Numbered from the stretch's first letter, positions 38,730 through 48,597 are shown. The stretch: DNA of 64,000 nt from CAIWHR01 sp963717695 (GCA_963717695.1 CAVQWR010000007.1:434001-498000); one strand, 5' to 3'. The notes: generated by a model not told the origin, from the sequence alone. A program made the numbers and translations.

Positions 38730-39926
38730 TCAGTAGCCGACCCTGGCGGCGCCGACAAGCCGCTGCGAGGTGGTGACGTAGACCTCGGTCGACGCAAGCA
38801 CGCCATCGAGGTTGGCTCCGCCGGTGATCAGCACCATCCCGTTCTGCAGCAGAGTCGCGGTATGCCCGGCGCGCGGAGTGACGAGGTTGCTGGCGGGATA
38901 GGACGTATCGGTTTCGGGGTCATAAAGCTCGCTGCTGCCCGCGACATCCGAGTAGGTGTAGCCGCCCGCGATCAGCACCTCGCCGCTCGGTAACAATGTT
39001 GCGCTGTGCAGGAGACGGACTGTTTCGAGAGGGCCCGCGGCACTCCACCGATTCGTGGCCGGATCGTAGAGGAACTTGCCATCGAGTACCCAGTCGGTGG
39101 CGTCGCCGCCGCCCGCGAGAAGTACTTTGCCGTTCGGCAGCGCCGTTGCGCTTGCGTACCGAGGATCGATCGGGTCATCCGGTATCGTCCCGGCCGAGCT
39201 CCAGGTGTCGCTTGCGGGATCGTAAACTTCGGCATCCTGCGGGTATTCACCGGGGAAGAACATCGAGCCGCCCGCGACGAGCACCCTGCCATCCGCCATC
39301 AGCACGGCGGTATGGTCTCCGTGTGGCAACGTGAGGCGGGCCGCGGGTGTCCACGTATCCGTGGCCGGGTCGTAGAGCTCGACGCTGTTGGTCCACCCGT
39401 AAGCTGCCGTGCAGCCGCAGGCGCCGCCGGCGACGAGGACCTTGCCGTTGGCGAGCAGCGTCGCCGTGTGCTCGGCGTGACGGAGTGTCATGCTGGCCGC
39501 GGCGCGCCAGGTGTTCGTGCTCGGATCGTAGAGCTCCGCGCTTGACAGGATATCCGATGTGCTCGCGCCGCCGGTGACCAGAACCTCGCCGTCGGCGAGC
39601 AGAGTCGCCGTGTGATCGCGGCGCGGCACCGAGAGGCTTGCGGCGTCGTGCCACGCATTCGTGGCGGGGTCGTAGATCTCTGCGCTGGCGAGGGGCCATC
39701 CAGTCCAATCATGCCCGCCCACCACCAGCACGGTCCCATCCGGCAGCAGGGTGGCGGTATGACCTGCACGAGCTTCTCTCATTTCCGCCGCCGCGACCCA
39801 ATGGGCAAGACAATCGCCCGCGCACGGAAGAATGAAGTGGTTGGCAAGCGCCGGCAACGCTGCGGCAAGCGCCGCAAGCGCCAAGAGGGCCGCGCAAACG
39901 CGGGAAGTGCGGAGAGTGCGCATCAT
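38730..39926 (-). CDS. Exported kelch-repeat beta-propeller protein
   Basis: A 398-residue protein with a signal peptide (MMRTLRTSRVCAALLALAAL...ALA) and six to seven kelch repeats of about 50 residues. Each has the pattern GHTATLLxDGxVLVxGG...AExYDPATxxW, so it should form a galactose-oxidase-like six- or seven-bladed propeller. Function is unknown; such proteins usually bind surfaces or glycans. GGAGAT precedes the double ATG at 39926/39923. It converges with the ABC permease gene. Confidence 0.88.
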   Translation of the reverse strand: MMRTLRTSRVCAALLALAALAAALPALANHFILPCAGDCLAHWVAAAEMREARAGHTATLLPDGTVLVVGGHDWTGWPLASAEIYDPATNAWHDAASLSVPRRDHTATLLADGEVLVTGGASTSDILSSAELYDPSTNTWRAAASMTLRHAEHTATLLANGKVLVAGGACGCTAAYGWTNSVELYDPATDTWTPAARLTLPHGDHTAVLMADGRVLVAGGSMFFPGEYPQDAEVYDPASDTWSSAGTIPDDPIDPRYASATALPNGKVLLAGGGDATDWVLDGKFLYDPATNRWSAAGPLETVRLLHSATLLPSGEVLIAGGYTYSDVAGSSELYDPETDTSYPASNLVTPRAGHTATLLQNGMVLITGGANLDGVLASTEVYVTTSQRLVGAARVGY

Positions 39927-40635
39927 GGCTGTGATCTCCGGAAACGACGCCGGCTCAGTCTAGATCGCGCCGAGGCCAGCGCCGCATGTCGCGCGCGGTC
40001 ACCTATTCAAATCCGCATTTATTTGTGCGAGCCAACGGTCCCGCACAAATTGCGAGACCAGAAAAACCATTGAGTGGCCGCGGGAATCATGGCTCCATCT
40101 GCGTCGATGGCTTGCTGTGCAGAAATGTGTGCCGGGCTACCTCGCTTGCGTCCAGGCGCGTGTCCATCGAATTCACGCTGGTCCTCGTCGACGGAGCTGC
40201 CGCTTTTCGATCGGGACCGCCGGGCGCTTTTTCGCAAACGCAGAACGGGCGCGAGGCAATCTCGCAAAAAATCTTCGAATTTTGATAGATCAGCGCGTGC
40301 CATATCTCCAATCGGTTTCGAGCGGAATTAATATCGCGGTCGGATCAGATCGGGGAGCAGAACAATGCATGCCGGGTCTCTGGTTGGCCGGGACGGTGCC
40401 AAGACCACCTCGCCCTGGTCGCGACGAGCATGCTGACAGATTCCTGACAAGTTGCTTTTCGGGGAATCCTGCGGTTGCGAACGCGAACCGCCGGCACGTT
40501 CGATGTTCGAAGGCGTAATGCCACGCAGAGGGCATGAACAATCATCGGGAGGGAACTTTGCACGATTGTCGGTTTTCCACGTGCTGCGTATTCGAGGGGG
40601 TGCCTGACTGAGTACCAACCATGAAAGGGCGTGCA
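39927..40635. other. Long intergenic region, no convincing gene
   Basis: About 700 bases between the divergent kelch and ScyD/ScyE-type genes. Overlapping short ORFs exist on both strands (for example 40019-40303 minus) but none has a good ribosome-binding site with recognisable protein features. The stretch is visibly less GC-rich than the first 39 kb and marks the entry into the accessory region. Confidence 0.5.
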
Positions 40636-41820
40636 ATGAGTGCGAAAACGAGCGGTTCCCGATTTGGACTTTCCGTTGCGACAATTCTGGGCGTAGTCTC
40701 GGCGCTTGCGGTCGGCATGTTCGTGGCCACGCCTGGCCTGGCAAAGGGTGTGGCCAATCCAGCGGTCTTCGTTTCCACGTTCGTCGCGGGCCCATTGGCC
40801 AATCCGCGCGGGCTGAAATTCGGACCGGACGGCAATCTCTACGTCGCCGAGGGCGGTCTTCCGGTTCCACCGCTCACGGCAGCCCCGGCGGGCCTTGGTG
40901 GAAATTGCTCGGCCGGTGCCCACGGACCGGGGAATTACTCCGGAAGTCCGAAGGGGTCGCGCATCCTGAAGGTGGATACGCAAGGAAACGTCGAGACCTT
41001 CGTCGACAATCTGCCGTCAAGCGCGGCGGGGGGACTCGCGAGCGGCGTTGCCGACATTGCGTTCATCGGCGACACGATGTACGCCATCCTTGCCGGCGCG
41101 GGATGCTCGCACGGTGTGTACGCCCCGAGCGGCGAGGCCATCCCGAACGGCGTCCTTCGGGTCAAGCGCGACGGGACGACGACCATGATTGCCGACCTCA
41201 GCGCGTTTCAGCAGGCCAATCCGGTCGCCAATCCCACAGACCCGATCTCCGGCGACTTCGAGCCTGACGGCACCTGGTACAGCATGATTGCGGTGCGCGG
41301 CGCTCTCTATGCCATCGAGCCCAACCACGGCGAGCTGGACCGTATCACGCCCGACGGCCAGATTACCCGGGTCGTCGACATCTCGGCATCGCAGGGCCAC
41401 GTCGTGCCGACGGTCATGGCCTTCCACGGCAACTTCTATGTCAGCAATCTGGGGCAGTTCGATCCCGATCAGCTCAACACGCAAAGCATCTACAAGATCA
41501 CGCCGAGCGGTCAGCTGAAGGTCGTTGCTACCGGCTTCAGCAAGGTGCTCGGCCTGGCTTTCGACAACCGTGACCGCATGTACGTGCTTGAAACATCGTA
41601 TTCGACCAAGGACCCGGGCCCCGAAGCCTTCACGGGTCGGCTCATCCGCATTCTGCCGAACGGCAAGCAGGAAATCCTGATCGACAGCAGCCCCGACAAA
41701 GATGGTCCGCTGTTCTTCCCGACCGGCATGACTTTTGGACCGGACGGTGCGCTGTACATTTCCAACATAGGCTTCGGTCCGCCCATTGGTCAGATTCTCA
41801 AGGTGGAGATCACGGACTGA
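40636..41820 (+). CDS. ScyD/ScyE family exported beta-propeller protein
   Basis: A 394-residue secreted protein with a signal peptide (SGSRFGLSVATILGVVSALAVG...GLAKG). Repeated NHL/SMP-30-like blades follow: PRGLKFGPDGNLYVAEGG, SRILKVDTQGNVETFVDNL, GVADIAFIGDTMYAI, GLAFDNRDRMYVLE and GMTFGPDGALYISNIGFG. The arrangement is that of the ScyD/ScyE family, named from the cyanobacterial scytonemin locus but widespread in other bacteria with no known role. ATG 40636 is favoured because AAAGGG lies seven bases upstream; ATG 40621 is the longer alternative. Confidence 0.85.
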   Translation: MSAKTSGSRFGLSVATILGVVSALAVGMFVATPGLAKGVANPAVFVSTFVAGPLANPRGLKFGPDGNLYVAEGGLPVPPLTAAPAGLGGNCSAGAHGPGNYSGSPKGSRILKVDTQGNVETFVDNLPSSAAGGLASGVADIAFIGDTMYAILAGAGCSHGVYAPSGEAIPNGVLRVKRDGTTTMIADLSAFQQANPVANPTDPISGDFEPDGTWYSMIAVRGALYAIEPNHGELDRITPDGQITRVVDISASQGHVVPTVMAFHGNFYVSNLGQFDPDQLNTQSIYKITPSGQLKVVATGFSKVLGLAFDNRDRMYVLETSYSTKDPGPEAFTGRLIRILPNGKQEILIDSSPDKDGPLFFPTGMTFGPDGALYISNIGFGPPIGQILKVEITD

Positions 41821-42047
41821 CGCGGAGGCGGGCCAGCTCGAGCGCGCCTTCGAACGATCGAGGAGGCGCTGTTCGGCACTTCGATTCATTCCGCCTGGCT
41901 CCCGAACCCAATGCCGCCGCCGCCTCTGCGGGGGCGGCAGCCCTGCATGGGTTCCGAAAATCGCGTGCGCGCGAAATTGGGTGCTCACCCACGCGAGGAT
42001 GGCCTCTCGTGGCCGAACGAGATCCGCAAATGGCGACGGCTGACGAC

Positions 42048-42065
42048 CGAGGCTGTGCGGAAACG
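42048..42065 (+). repeat. Left terminal inverted repeat of the IS1182-family element
   Basis: CGAGGCTGTGCGGAAACG; pairs with the right end at 43741-43758 with three mismatches. It lies about 175 bases beyond the transposase stop. Confidence 0.7.
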
Positions 42066-42240
42066 TCCAACGTGCGTGATCGCGCCATTTCAGCGCACTC
42101 GGAAGTGTTCAGGAAGGTCGCCGCCGCGTTATACGCGACTGCGGTTTTATCGAAGTCGTTTCGAGGTTGTTTCTAAAGTTGCGCTGCAGATGCGCCTGGC
42201 AGTTCGTCCAGTGGGGCGTATTGCGCAGGGAAGAAGGGCC

Positions 42241-43677
42241 TCAGGCCCGCATCGCTTGCATCAGCGGCCCGATGCCCAAGATCTGCATCACGCGCTTGAG
42301 GTTGTAGGCCAGCACATGCAGACTCATCTCGGTACTGACGCGAGGCAGGCGCTTGGTCAGGAAATGCGTCGCGCCCATCCATGCTTTGAGCGTGCCGAAA
42401 GGATGTTCGACGGTTTGCCGGCGTAACTTCATCGCATCGGGCTGGCGGTCCAAGCGATCCTGCATCGCCTCGAGGACGGCTTCGTGTTCCCAGCGCGCGA
42501 TGCGCCGGTAGTCGCTCGTCGTGCATTGCGCTTTGAGTGGGCACCTGGGGCACGCTGAGGACCAGTACTTGTGCTGGGTCAAGCCGTTCTCGATAGTGGT
42601 AAAGCGCTTGATCGCCCGTTGGCCGGCCGGGCAGCAGTACTCATCGTCTTCGGCGATGTAAATAAAGTCGCGCTTGTCGAAGCGACCGTCGGCCTTGCTG
42701 TTGGAGGTCAGCGGCTTGGGCACCAGCGGGGTCAGGCCAGCCTGGTCGCACTCCAGAATCTCCGGGCTGTTGAAGTAGCCGCGATCAGCAACGACCGTCA
42801 GGTCTTCCTTTCCCGTCGCACTGCGCGCCTGCTTGGCCATCGACGCAAGTTGGGTGCGGTCATGGCCAATGTTGGTCACCTCGTGGGCGACGATCAGATG
42901 GTGCTTGGTATCGACCGCGGTCTGCACGTTGTAGCCGACCATGCCGGTGCCGCGGCCACTGGTGGCCATCGAGCGCGCATCCGGATCGGTCAGCGAGACT
43001 TGCCCGTCGGGGGCTGCTTGCAGTTGCTGTCCAATCTGCTTCAGCTGCTCCATGTGCGCCTTGACCGTGGCGACCTTCTCCTTGAGCCGCGACACCCTGC
43101 CTTCGGTGACCAAGGTCGGCTCCCGATCCGCGCGGTCGAGTTCGGCCAGGTAGCGGCTGATGCTCTCCTCCAGTTGCTCCATGCGCTTCTTGAGCTTATG
43201 GGGGGTGAAGTTCTTGTCGCGGTTGTTCACCGCCTTGAACTTGCTACCGTCGATCGCCACGATCGCTTCCGAGAACAGATTAAGCCGACGGCACAGCACG
43301 ATGAATTCGCGACAGACGCTGCGGATCGCCTTACCGTTGTCCTTGCGAAAGTCGGCGATGGTCTTGAAGTCCGGGGTCAAGCGTCCAGTCAACCACATCA
43401 GCTCAACGTTGCGCTGCGTCTCCCGCTCCAGGCGTCGACTGGACTGCAGACGGTTGAGATACCCGTAGACGTAGATCTTCAACAGCACCGCCGGGTGGTA
43501 CGCCGGACGCCCAGTATCCGCCGGCGCCACACCGTCGAACCCAAGGCCAGTCAGATCCAGCTCGTCGATGAACACATCGATCACCCGCACCGGGTTGTCC
43601 GCGACGACAAAATCGTCAAGACACTCCGGCAGCAACGTCACCTGGCTTCGGTCCTCGCCTTCGACAAATCGCTTCAT
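42241..43677 (-). CDS. IS1182 family transposase
   Basis: A 478-residue DDE transposase. The N-terminal region has DNPVRVIDVFIDELDL and RPAYHPAVLLKIYVYGYLNRLQSSRRLERE. The catalytic core has VAIDGSKFKAVNNRDKNFT (first Asp), VVADRGYFNSPEI (second Asp) and the C-terminal EHPFGTLKAWMGATHFLTK with the acidic Glu; a CPRCPLKAQC zinc-like knuckle precedes it. No internal stop or frameshift, so it is probably active. A second, decayed relative lies at 45.6-47.0 kb in the same orientation. Confidence 0.96.
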   Translation of the reverse strand: MKRFVEGEDRSQVTLLPECLDDFVVADNPVRVIDVFIDELDLTGLGFDGVAPADTGRPAYHPAVLLKIYVYGYLNRLQSSRRLERETQRNVELMWLTGRLTPDFKTIADFRKDNGKAIRSVCREFIVLCRRLNLFSEAIVAIDGSKFKAVNNRDKNFTPHKLKKRMEQLEESISRYLAELDRADREPTLVTEGRVSRLKEKVATVKAHMEQLKQIGQQLQAAPDGQVSLTDPDARSMATSGRGTGMVGYNVQTAVDTKHHLIVAHEVTNIGHDRTQLASMAKQARSATGKEDLTVVADRGYFNSPEILECDQAGLTPLVPKPLTSNSKADGRFDKRDFIYIAEDDEYCCPAGQRAIKRFTTIENGLTQHKYWSSACPRCPLKAQCTTSDYRRIARWEHEAVLEAMQDRLDRQPDAMKLRRQTVEHPFGTLKAWMGATHFLTKRLPRVSTEMSLHVLAYNLKRVMQILGIGPLMQAMRA

Positions 43678-43740
43678 GCTGCCGCCCCGAAGAAATCACC
43701 TCTTCCAATATAGGCAATCTTTCCGGTTCGGCAACCTTTG

Positions 43741-43758
43741 CGTTTTCACACAGTCTCG
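43741..43758 (-). repeat. Right terminal inverted repeat of the IS1182-family element
   Basis: On the minus strand CGAGACTGTGTGAAAACG, 15/18 identical to the left end. It lies upstream of the transposase start. A perfect 9-bp stem hairpin (GGTGAATGG/CCATTCACC) follows just outside at 43778-43801. Confidence 0.7.
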
Positions 43759-43835
43759 ACCCGTTGCCGACATTGCTGGTGAATGGAAGCGGCCATTCAC
43801 CGATGTGCACGGAAAATTCGAGGTTCACACGGAAT

Positions 43836-43860
43836 GAAAAACGGGCGCCGCGGCGCCCGT
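43836..43860 (-). terminator. Rho-independent terminator after the DUF1254 gene
   Basis: On the minus strand ACGGGCGCC-GC-GGCGCCCGT forms a perfect nine-base stem and is followed by TTTTT. It begins 23 bases beyond the stop of the DUF1254 gene and ends transcription before the IS element. Confidence 0.9.
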
Positions 43861-43882
43861 CAAATGTGTTGTGGTACAGCGA

Positions 43883-45379
43883 TCAGGGCTGCAGCTCGAT
43901 TTCGCCCGGCCGCCACGTCTTGTTGAACCACGCCTCCAGCGGCCCGTAGAGGCGAAGGATCATGAACCAGCCCTTGCCTGGAATCGTTTGCACCCAGTTA
44001 TTCTCCATTCCCGCGGGCGCCTTGGGTCCGAAGTACACATCCACCGAACCATCGGCATTGGTCTTGACCCCCTTGTTCTGGCTGCTGACACTCGGGGCCT
44101 TCTGATCGGTCTGCACCATCGAGCGGGTCTGGTTGTCATAGACGATGACGGACCAGAAATCCTTGACCGGGACGTTCGGCGGCAGGCGCAGCTTGTAGGT
44201 CTGGCCGCCATCAAACGGATTGCCCTTCGCATCCTGCACTGACCAGGGGTACTGCGATCCCCTGCCCACCATCTTCTCCTCCATCGCAGGCGTGACGCCG
44301 GTGGCAAAGTAATAGTACTGGGCGGCACCGTCCAAGTTGCTGACGCCAGGCGCCACCTCGAACTTGTAGCCGCCGAAAAATGGCAGGCGCCAAGTACTGT
44401 CCGGATAAAAATAGGCCTCCTTCGAACGTATTTTGAATGCGATGGCTCGTGCAGTCACGGCGCCGATGTTCGCGGCGTCGGTCAGAATCTTCTTCATCCG
44501 ATCATCAGGATTGAACGGCTGACCCTTGACGATTCCGATCGAGGCGAACAGGCCCAAGGTGGTGGGATCGGAACCCTCCGGCGGCTCCTCCTGGATGACC
44601 TGATTCAACAGGCTCCAGAATGAATAGTCGCCCGGTGCGACGAAGTTCGACGGAATCCCCGAGCCATTGACGAATTTCATTGGCGGCGGGTTCGCGGCGT
44701 CGGCCAGGCGATAGACCCGCAGGTTCTTCTTGACCGAGTCAACGCCGGGTCGGGTTGAACCGTCCACAACGAAGGCGCGAAATACGAGCCAGCTGCCGAA
44801 GGTACTTGGCCGCACGACGTGATACCCCGTCGGGATGTCGCCCTTGTATCCAGGCGGCAGCAGGAGGTACTTCCCGCCCTCGCCCTTGTCGACCCCGGTG
44901 ATACCAACGTCGGCCACCCATTTGTACCAGAAGTCGTTGACCAGCCCCAGCACCTTGGGCGGAATCTCGGCCACCAGCGGTCCCTTGCTGGTGTCGACCC
45001 AAATGAAGTTGTAGATCGTGTTGTCGTTCGCCGTCAGCTCTACCGTTCTCGGATCGACCAGATCTTCCCAGATCACGTCGGTCTGGTTATCGGGCCCGAA
45101 CTTCCGTAGCGAATCGCGCATGCCCGCCTGATTGACCATCGGGATTGCCAGCAAATAGGCTTGAAGCGCCCGCGAACGATCCAGGTTGTCGTAGATCTTG
45201 TCGACGGTATCGGCCGACGGGTAGCCGTAGTTCAGATTCAAAGTGCCGATCGAGGACTCGATCTTGTCAGGCACAGCGACTCCCGGCGCGAAAGGCGTTG
45301 CCATCTGGTAGCTCTGGGCCAAAGCAGTAGTGGTGATGGCGACAGCGACAAGCGCGCCGAGCAGCGTTTGTTTCAACAT
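43883..45379 (-). CDS. DUF1254/DUF1214 domain-containing exported protein
   Basis: A 498-residue protein with a signal peptide (MLKQTLLGALVAVAITTTALAQ). The N-terminal DUF1254 part includes GYPSADTVDKIYDNLDRSRALQAYLLAIPMV and TIYNFIWVDTSKGPLVAEIPP. The C-terminal DUF1214 part includes YYYFATGVTPAMEEKMVGRG, FWSVIVYDNQTRSMVQTDQ and NNWVQTIPGKGWFMILRLYGPLEAWFNKTWRPGEI. The family is common in environmental bacteria and its biochemical role is unsettled. ATG 45379 is preceded by AAGGGGAG; a TTG one codon upstream is not needed. It is flanked on both sides by IS1182-family copies and has its own terminator. Confidence 0.92.
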   Translation of the reverse strand: MLKQTLLGALVAVAITTTALAQSYQMATPFAPGVAVPDKIESSIGTLNLNYGYPSADTVDKIYDNLDRSRALQAYLLAIPMVNQAGMRDSLRKFGPDNQTDVIWEDLVDPRTVELTANDNTIYNFIWVDTSKGPLVAEIPPKVLGLVNDFWYKWVADVGITGVDKGEGGKYLLLPPGYKGDIPTGYHVVRPSTFGSWLVFRAFVVDGSTRPGVDSVKKNLRVYRLADAANPPPMKFVNGSGIPSNFVAPGDYSFWSLLNQVIQEEPPEGSDPTTLGLFASIGIVKGQPFNPDDRMKKILTDAANIGAVTARAIAFKIRSKEAYFYPDSTWRLPFFGGYKFEVAPGVSNLDGAAQYYYFATGVTPAMEEKMVGRGSQYPWSVQDAKGNPFDGGQTYKLRLPPNVPVKDFWSVIVYDNQTRSMVQTDQKAPSVSSQNKGVKTNADGSVDVYFGPKAPAGMENNWVQTIPGKGWFMILRLYGPLEAWFNKTWRPGEIELQP

Positions 45380-45566
45380 CAATGGCTCCCCTTATTCGCA
45401 AATTGAGTGCACGGGATGCTCCAGCCGAGGCAATGAATTTGGGCTGGTCGACTGGGCAATCGCGGGCGAGCAAGTTTACCGAAACTGCGCTGCAGCGCGA
45501 CTGGACAGTCGTTGACGACCACGGGTGTCGCTACGACCGGTTTGAGGTCACTTAGCCAGATGTCGG

Positions 45567-46963
45567 CTACTGTATGTGCATCACGCGTTTCAGGTTATAG
45601 GCCAGGACATGCAGACTCATCTCGGTGCGCACGCGCGGTAGCGTCTTCATCAGGAAGTGCGTCCAACCCATCCAGGGCTTGATCGTACCGAACGGGTGCT
45701 CGACCGTTTGTCGTCGCACCGCATCATCTCGGGCTGACGATCGAGTCGCCGCTGCATGGCCTCGAGTACCGCCTCGTGTTCCCAGCGGGTGATACGCCGA
45801 TAAGGGCTCGGCGTGCAGCGCGCTTTGAGCGGACAGCTGGGGCAAGCCGAGGACCAATACCGGTGTAAGGTCAGGCCCTTCTCGACCGTCGTCATGCGCC
45901 AGATCGCCCGTTGCCCTGCGGGGCATCGGTACTCATCGACGGCGTCGTCGTAAATAAAGTCCTGCTTGTCGAAGCGACCGTCAGCCTTGCTGCTTGAGGT
46001 CATCGACTTGGGCACGAGTGGTGTGATCCCGGCCTCGTCGCATTGCCGGATTTGCTCGCCCTTGAAGTAACCGCGGTCGGCCACCACGGTCAGCTCGGCA
46101 ATGCCCGTGGCGGCGCGCGCCTGTTCGGCCATTGGCGTCAGCTGTTCGCGATCGATACCTGTGGTGACGACTTCATGTGCGACGATCAGGTGGTGCTTCG
46201 CGTCGACCGCGGTCTGCACGTTGTAGCCGACGATGCCACCGTCCCGATTCTTCATCGAGCGGGCATCGGGATCGGTCAACGAGAGCTGTTGATCTGGGCG
46301 GGCCAACATTTGCGCCTCAAGCATCTTGAGCTGCTGCATCTGCTCCTTCAGCGCCGTGATCTTGGCTTGCAGCCGGCCCTTCTTCAGTTCGGCCACTTCG
46401 GGCTCGGCCCGATCGGCGGTGTCGATCGTCAGTCAGGTAGCGAGCGATGCTCTCTTCGATCTGCGCCAGCCGCCGCTGCATCTTGGCCGGGGTGAAGTTC
46501 CTGTCGCGGTTGTTCACCGCCTTGAACTTGCTGCCGTCAATGGCAACGACCGCATCGGTGAACAAATTGAGCTGGCGACAGAGCACGATGAACTGCCGGC
46601 ACACGTTGCGGATCGCCGGCCCGTTGTCCTTGCGGAAGTTGGCGATGGTCTTGAAGTCCGGCATCAGCCGACCGGTCAGCCACATCACCTCGACATTGCG
46701 CTGCGCCTCGCGCTCCAGACGGCGGCTGGACTGGACGCGATTGAGGTAACCGTAGATGTAGAGCTTGAGCAACACCGCCGGGTGGTACGCCGGGCGCCCG
46801 TGGCCGCCGGGCGCCCCCGTCGAAGCCCATCTGGCGCAGATCGAGTTGCTCGACGAACGCCTCGACCACGCGCACCGGATTGTCCTGGTCCACATAGTCG
46901 TCCAGAGCGCTCCGGCAGCAACGTCACCTGGCTTCGGTCCTCGCCTTCGACAAATCGCTTCAT
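45567..46963 (-). pseudogene. Decayed IS1182-family transposase
   Basis: Homologous along its whole length to the intact transposase at 42.2-43.7 kb but broken by about four frameshifts: near 46900 (after VTLLPER), near 46815 (before GRPAYHP), near 46430 (after ARYLTDD) and near 45718 (before QTVEHPFGT). The start, the catalytic Asp blocks and the C-terminal Glu block can all be found by switching frames. Terminal repeats like those of the intact copy were not found, so it is an old insertion and not a fresh duplicate. Confidence 0.92.
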
Positions 46964-47418
46964 GTTGCCGCCTCGAAGAAATGCTCTCTTCAATATAGAA
47001 CTGGAATGGCCGGTTGTTGACCGACAAGAACGCATCTCGTATCTCGGCTCTCGACCCTTGGCGGTCATCGAGCGTCATGAATACCGGGCGTTTAGCGAAC
47101 TGACTGGGCAGCACTCAATGAACGCAGCACGCCTATGGTCAAGACGGCGTGGCTTTCACTGGATTACCGCGTCCGCGCAGCCGTTGGCTATCTTTGTGCT
47201 GTCCAGGTTTGCTATTTCGCAGATCTATACCGGCGCTTGAACCGGGCAACTGAGGCCGAAAGGGCTTAGGGAAAAGCATTGCGTATGGGTCAACAAGGAC
47301 CGGAACGACCCCGCCGGCGCATGGCCAAGCTTCAATTTAATTTTCGAGCGTTGTCGAACTCGGGCTTTGCCAAACGACTAAGGATGCAGGACAGAATTTA
47401 TTACCAAGGAGAATTGCC
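46964..47418. other. Region between IS remnant and YciI-type gene, no gene seen
   Basis: The first ~35 bases continue the similarity with the sequence upstream of the intact transposase (GAAGAAAT...CTTC...AATATA). The rest shows no protein I recognise. AAGGAG at its right end is the ribosome-binding site of the next gene. Confidence 0.5.
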
Positions 47419-47796
47419 ATGAAATTCATGATGCTGATGATCCCCGCTGTTTATCAAGGTGGCAAAAAAGTAGACCCCAAATTCGTACCCGATCGGCAGA
47501 AGATGGAAGAGATGGGGCGGTTCAATGATGAGATGGGCAAAGCCCTCCGGATTGAGTCTTTGAACGGACTTCACCCGCAAAACACCGGCGCCCGCGTCTC
47601 GTTTGGCCAAGGCAAACCCACCGTAACCGACGGACCTTACATAGAATCGAAAGAGGTGCTCGGCGGGTACTGGATGTTGGAGGCGCCGTCAAAAGAAGAA
47701 GTCGTTAAATGGGCGCAGCGTTGCCCGGCCGAACCCGGTGACACGATCGAAATCCGTCAGATTTTCGAGGCGGCGGATTTCGCGATAAGAAAATAG
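47419..47796 (+). CDS. YciI family (DGPF domain) protein
   Basis: A 125-residue single-domain protein of the YCII/DGPF family (dimeric alpha-beta barrel). MKFMMLMIPAVYQGG begins the first strand, and the family signature appears as GKPTVTDGPYIESKEVLGGYWMLEA (DGPY for DGPF). The C-terminal GDTIEIRQIFEAADF is typical. Biochemical function is not established. AAGGAG lies at good distance from ATG 47419. It is the first of four YCII-type genes around an ECF sigma factor. Confidence 0.9.
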   Translation: MKFMMLMIPAVYQGGKKVDPKFVPDRQKMEEMGRFNDEMGKALRIESLNGLHPQNTGARVSFGQGKPTVTDGPYIESKEVLGGYWMLEAPSKEEVVKWAQRCPAEPGDTIEIRQIFEAADFAIRK

Positions 47797-48000
47797 GAGG
47801 TGTGCCGCTAAATACATCTGCCGCGGTTATATATCGAAGACAAATATTTCGGTGAGCCGAGGGCATAGCGGTCATCGGCGGCTCGCGAGTGCAGATCTCC
47901 GCCGTGGTCGGTCTAGATGATCTCAACCGCGAGCAGCGATCACTTGCATCGGTGAACCCAATTGTTGCTCCAACTTTCGAACCGCAAAAAAGGAGACGTT

Positions 48001-48366
48001 ATGAACGCTAACAATACCTATCTCGCCGTGTTCCTTGGCAGCAAAACCAGTCCGCGCCGACGGGCTTGGGACGCCCTTTCCGAAGGTGATCGCCGTGCGA
48101 AGGAGCGAGAAGGCATGGCGGCCTGGAAGGCGTGGGTCGAGAAACATCACGGCACCATTGTCAGCATGGGCGGACCATTAGGGAAAACCAAGAAGGTCAC
48201 CCAAGGTGGAATCGACGATGTGAGCAACGACATGGGCGCTTTCACGGTTGTGCGCGCGGATTCGCACGAGGCCGCTGCCAAGCTGTTCGACAAGCATCCG
48301 CATTTTTCCATTTTCCCGGGCGATTCTGTCGAGATCATGCCCGTGCTGCCCATTCCGGGTGCTTAG
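48001..48366 (+). CDS. YCII-related small protein
   Basis: A 121-residue protein (MNANNTYLAVFLGSKTSPRR...) with the layout of YCII-like alpha-beta barrels: an N-terminal strand, a helix with AWKAWVEKHHGTIVSMGGPL, a strand pair ending in DMGAFTVVRADSHEAAAKLF and a last strand HFSIFPGDSVEIMPVLPIPG. The DGPF tetrapeptide is absent. GGAG stands eight bases before the ATG. Placement next to the DGPF gene and the ECF sigma factor suggests it belongs to the same unit; function unknown. Confidence 0.8.
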   Translation: MNANNTYLAVFLGSKTSPRRRAWDALSEGDRRAKEREGMAAWKAWVEKHHGTIVSMGGPLGKTKKVTQGGIDDVSNDMGAFTVVRADSHEAAAKLFDKHPHFSIFPGDSVEIMPVLPIPGA

Positions 48367-48597
48367 GAGAGGTAGTGCGCTTGGGGTGACCGGGAGCCTG
48401 GTGCCTGCCTTCGATGCGCGCGTCTGCGCGCGATCGAGGCAGGCACGAATCTGGCACTCCCGCTCGGCGTCACCCCTGTTCGCGGCTGGTACTTCGCGCA
48501 GGTCGGAAGCGATAGCCCGTGAAATCCAATAGAATTTCGGCACGGTCGTCGAAGGCAAGAGGCATACCGATCGCTGTACCCATTCGTCGCCCGAGAG

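Larger units (their letters stand above)
42048..43758 (-). mobile_element. IS1182-family insertion sequence (apparently intact)
   Basis: About 1.7 kb with one full-length transposase and imperfect terminal inverted repeats. The left end reads CGAGGCTGTGCGGAAACG (42048-42065) and the right end, read inward on the minus strand, CGAGACTGTGTGAAAACG: 15 of 18 bases match. The true ends may lie two to four bases inside. No clear target-site duplication was recognised. Confidence 0.8.

Noticed and set aside
40019..40303. 94-residue minus-strand ORF between the two propeller genes
   Set aside because: No convincing ribosome-binding site, no recognisable family, and overlapping ORFs of similar length in other frames.
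46326..47240. 304-residue plus-strand ORF over the decayed transposase
   Set aside because: Antisense reading of transposase sequence; the minus strand shows the conserved IS1182 blocks.
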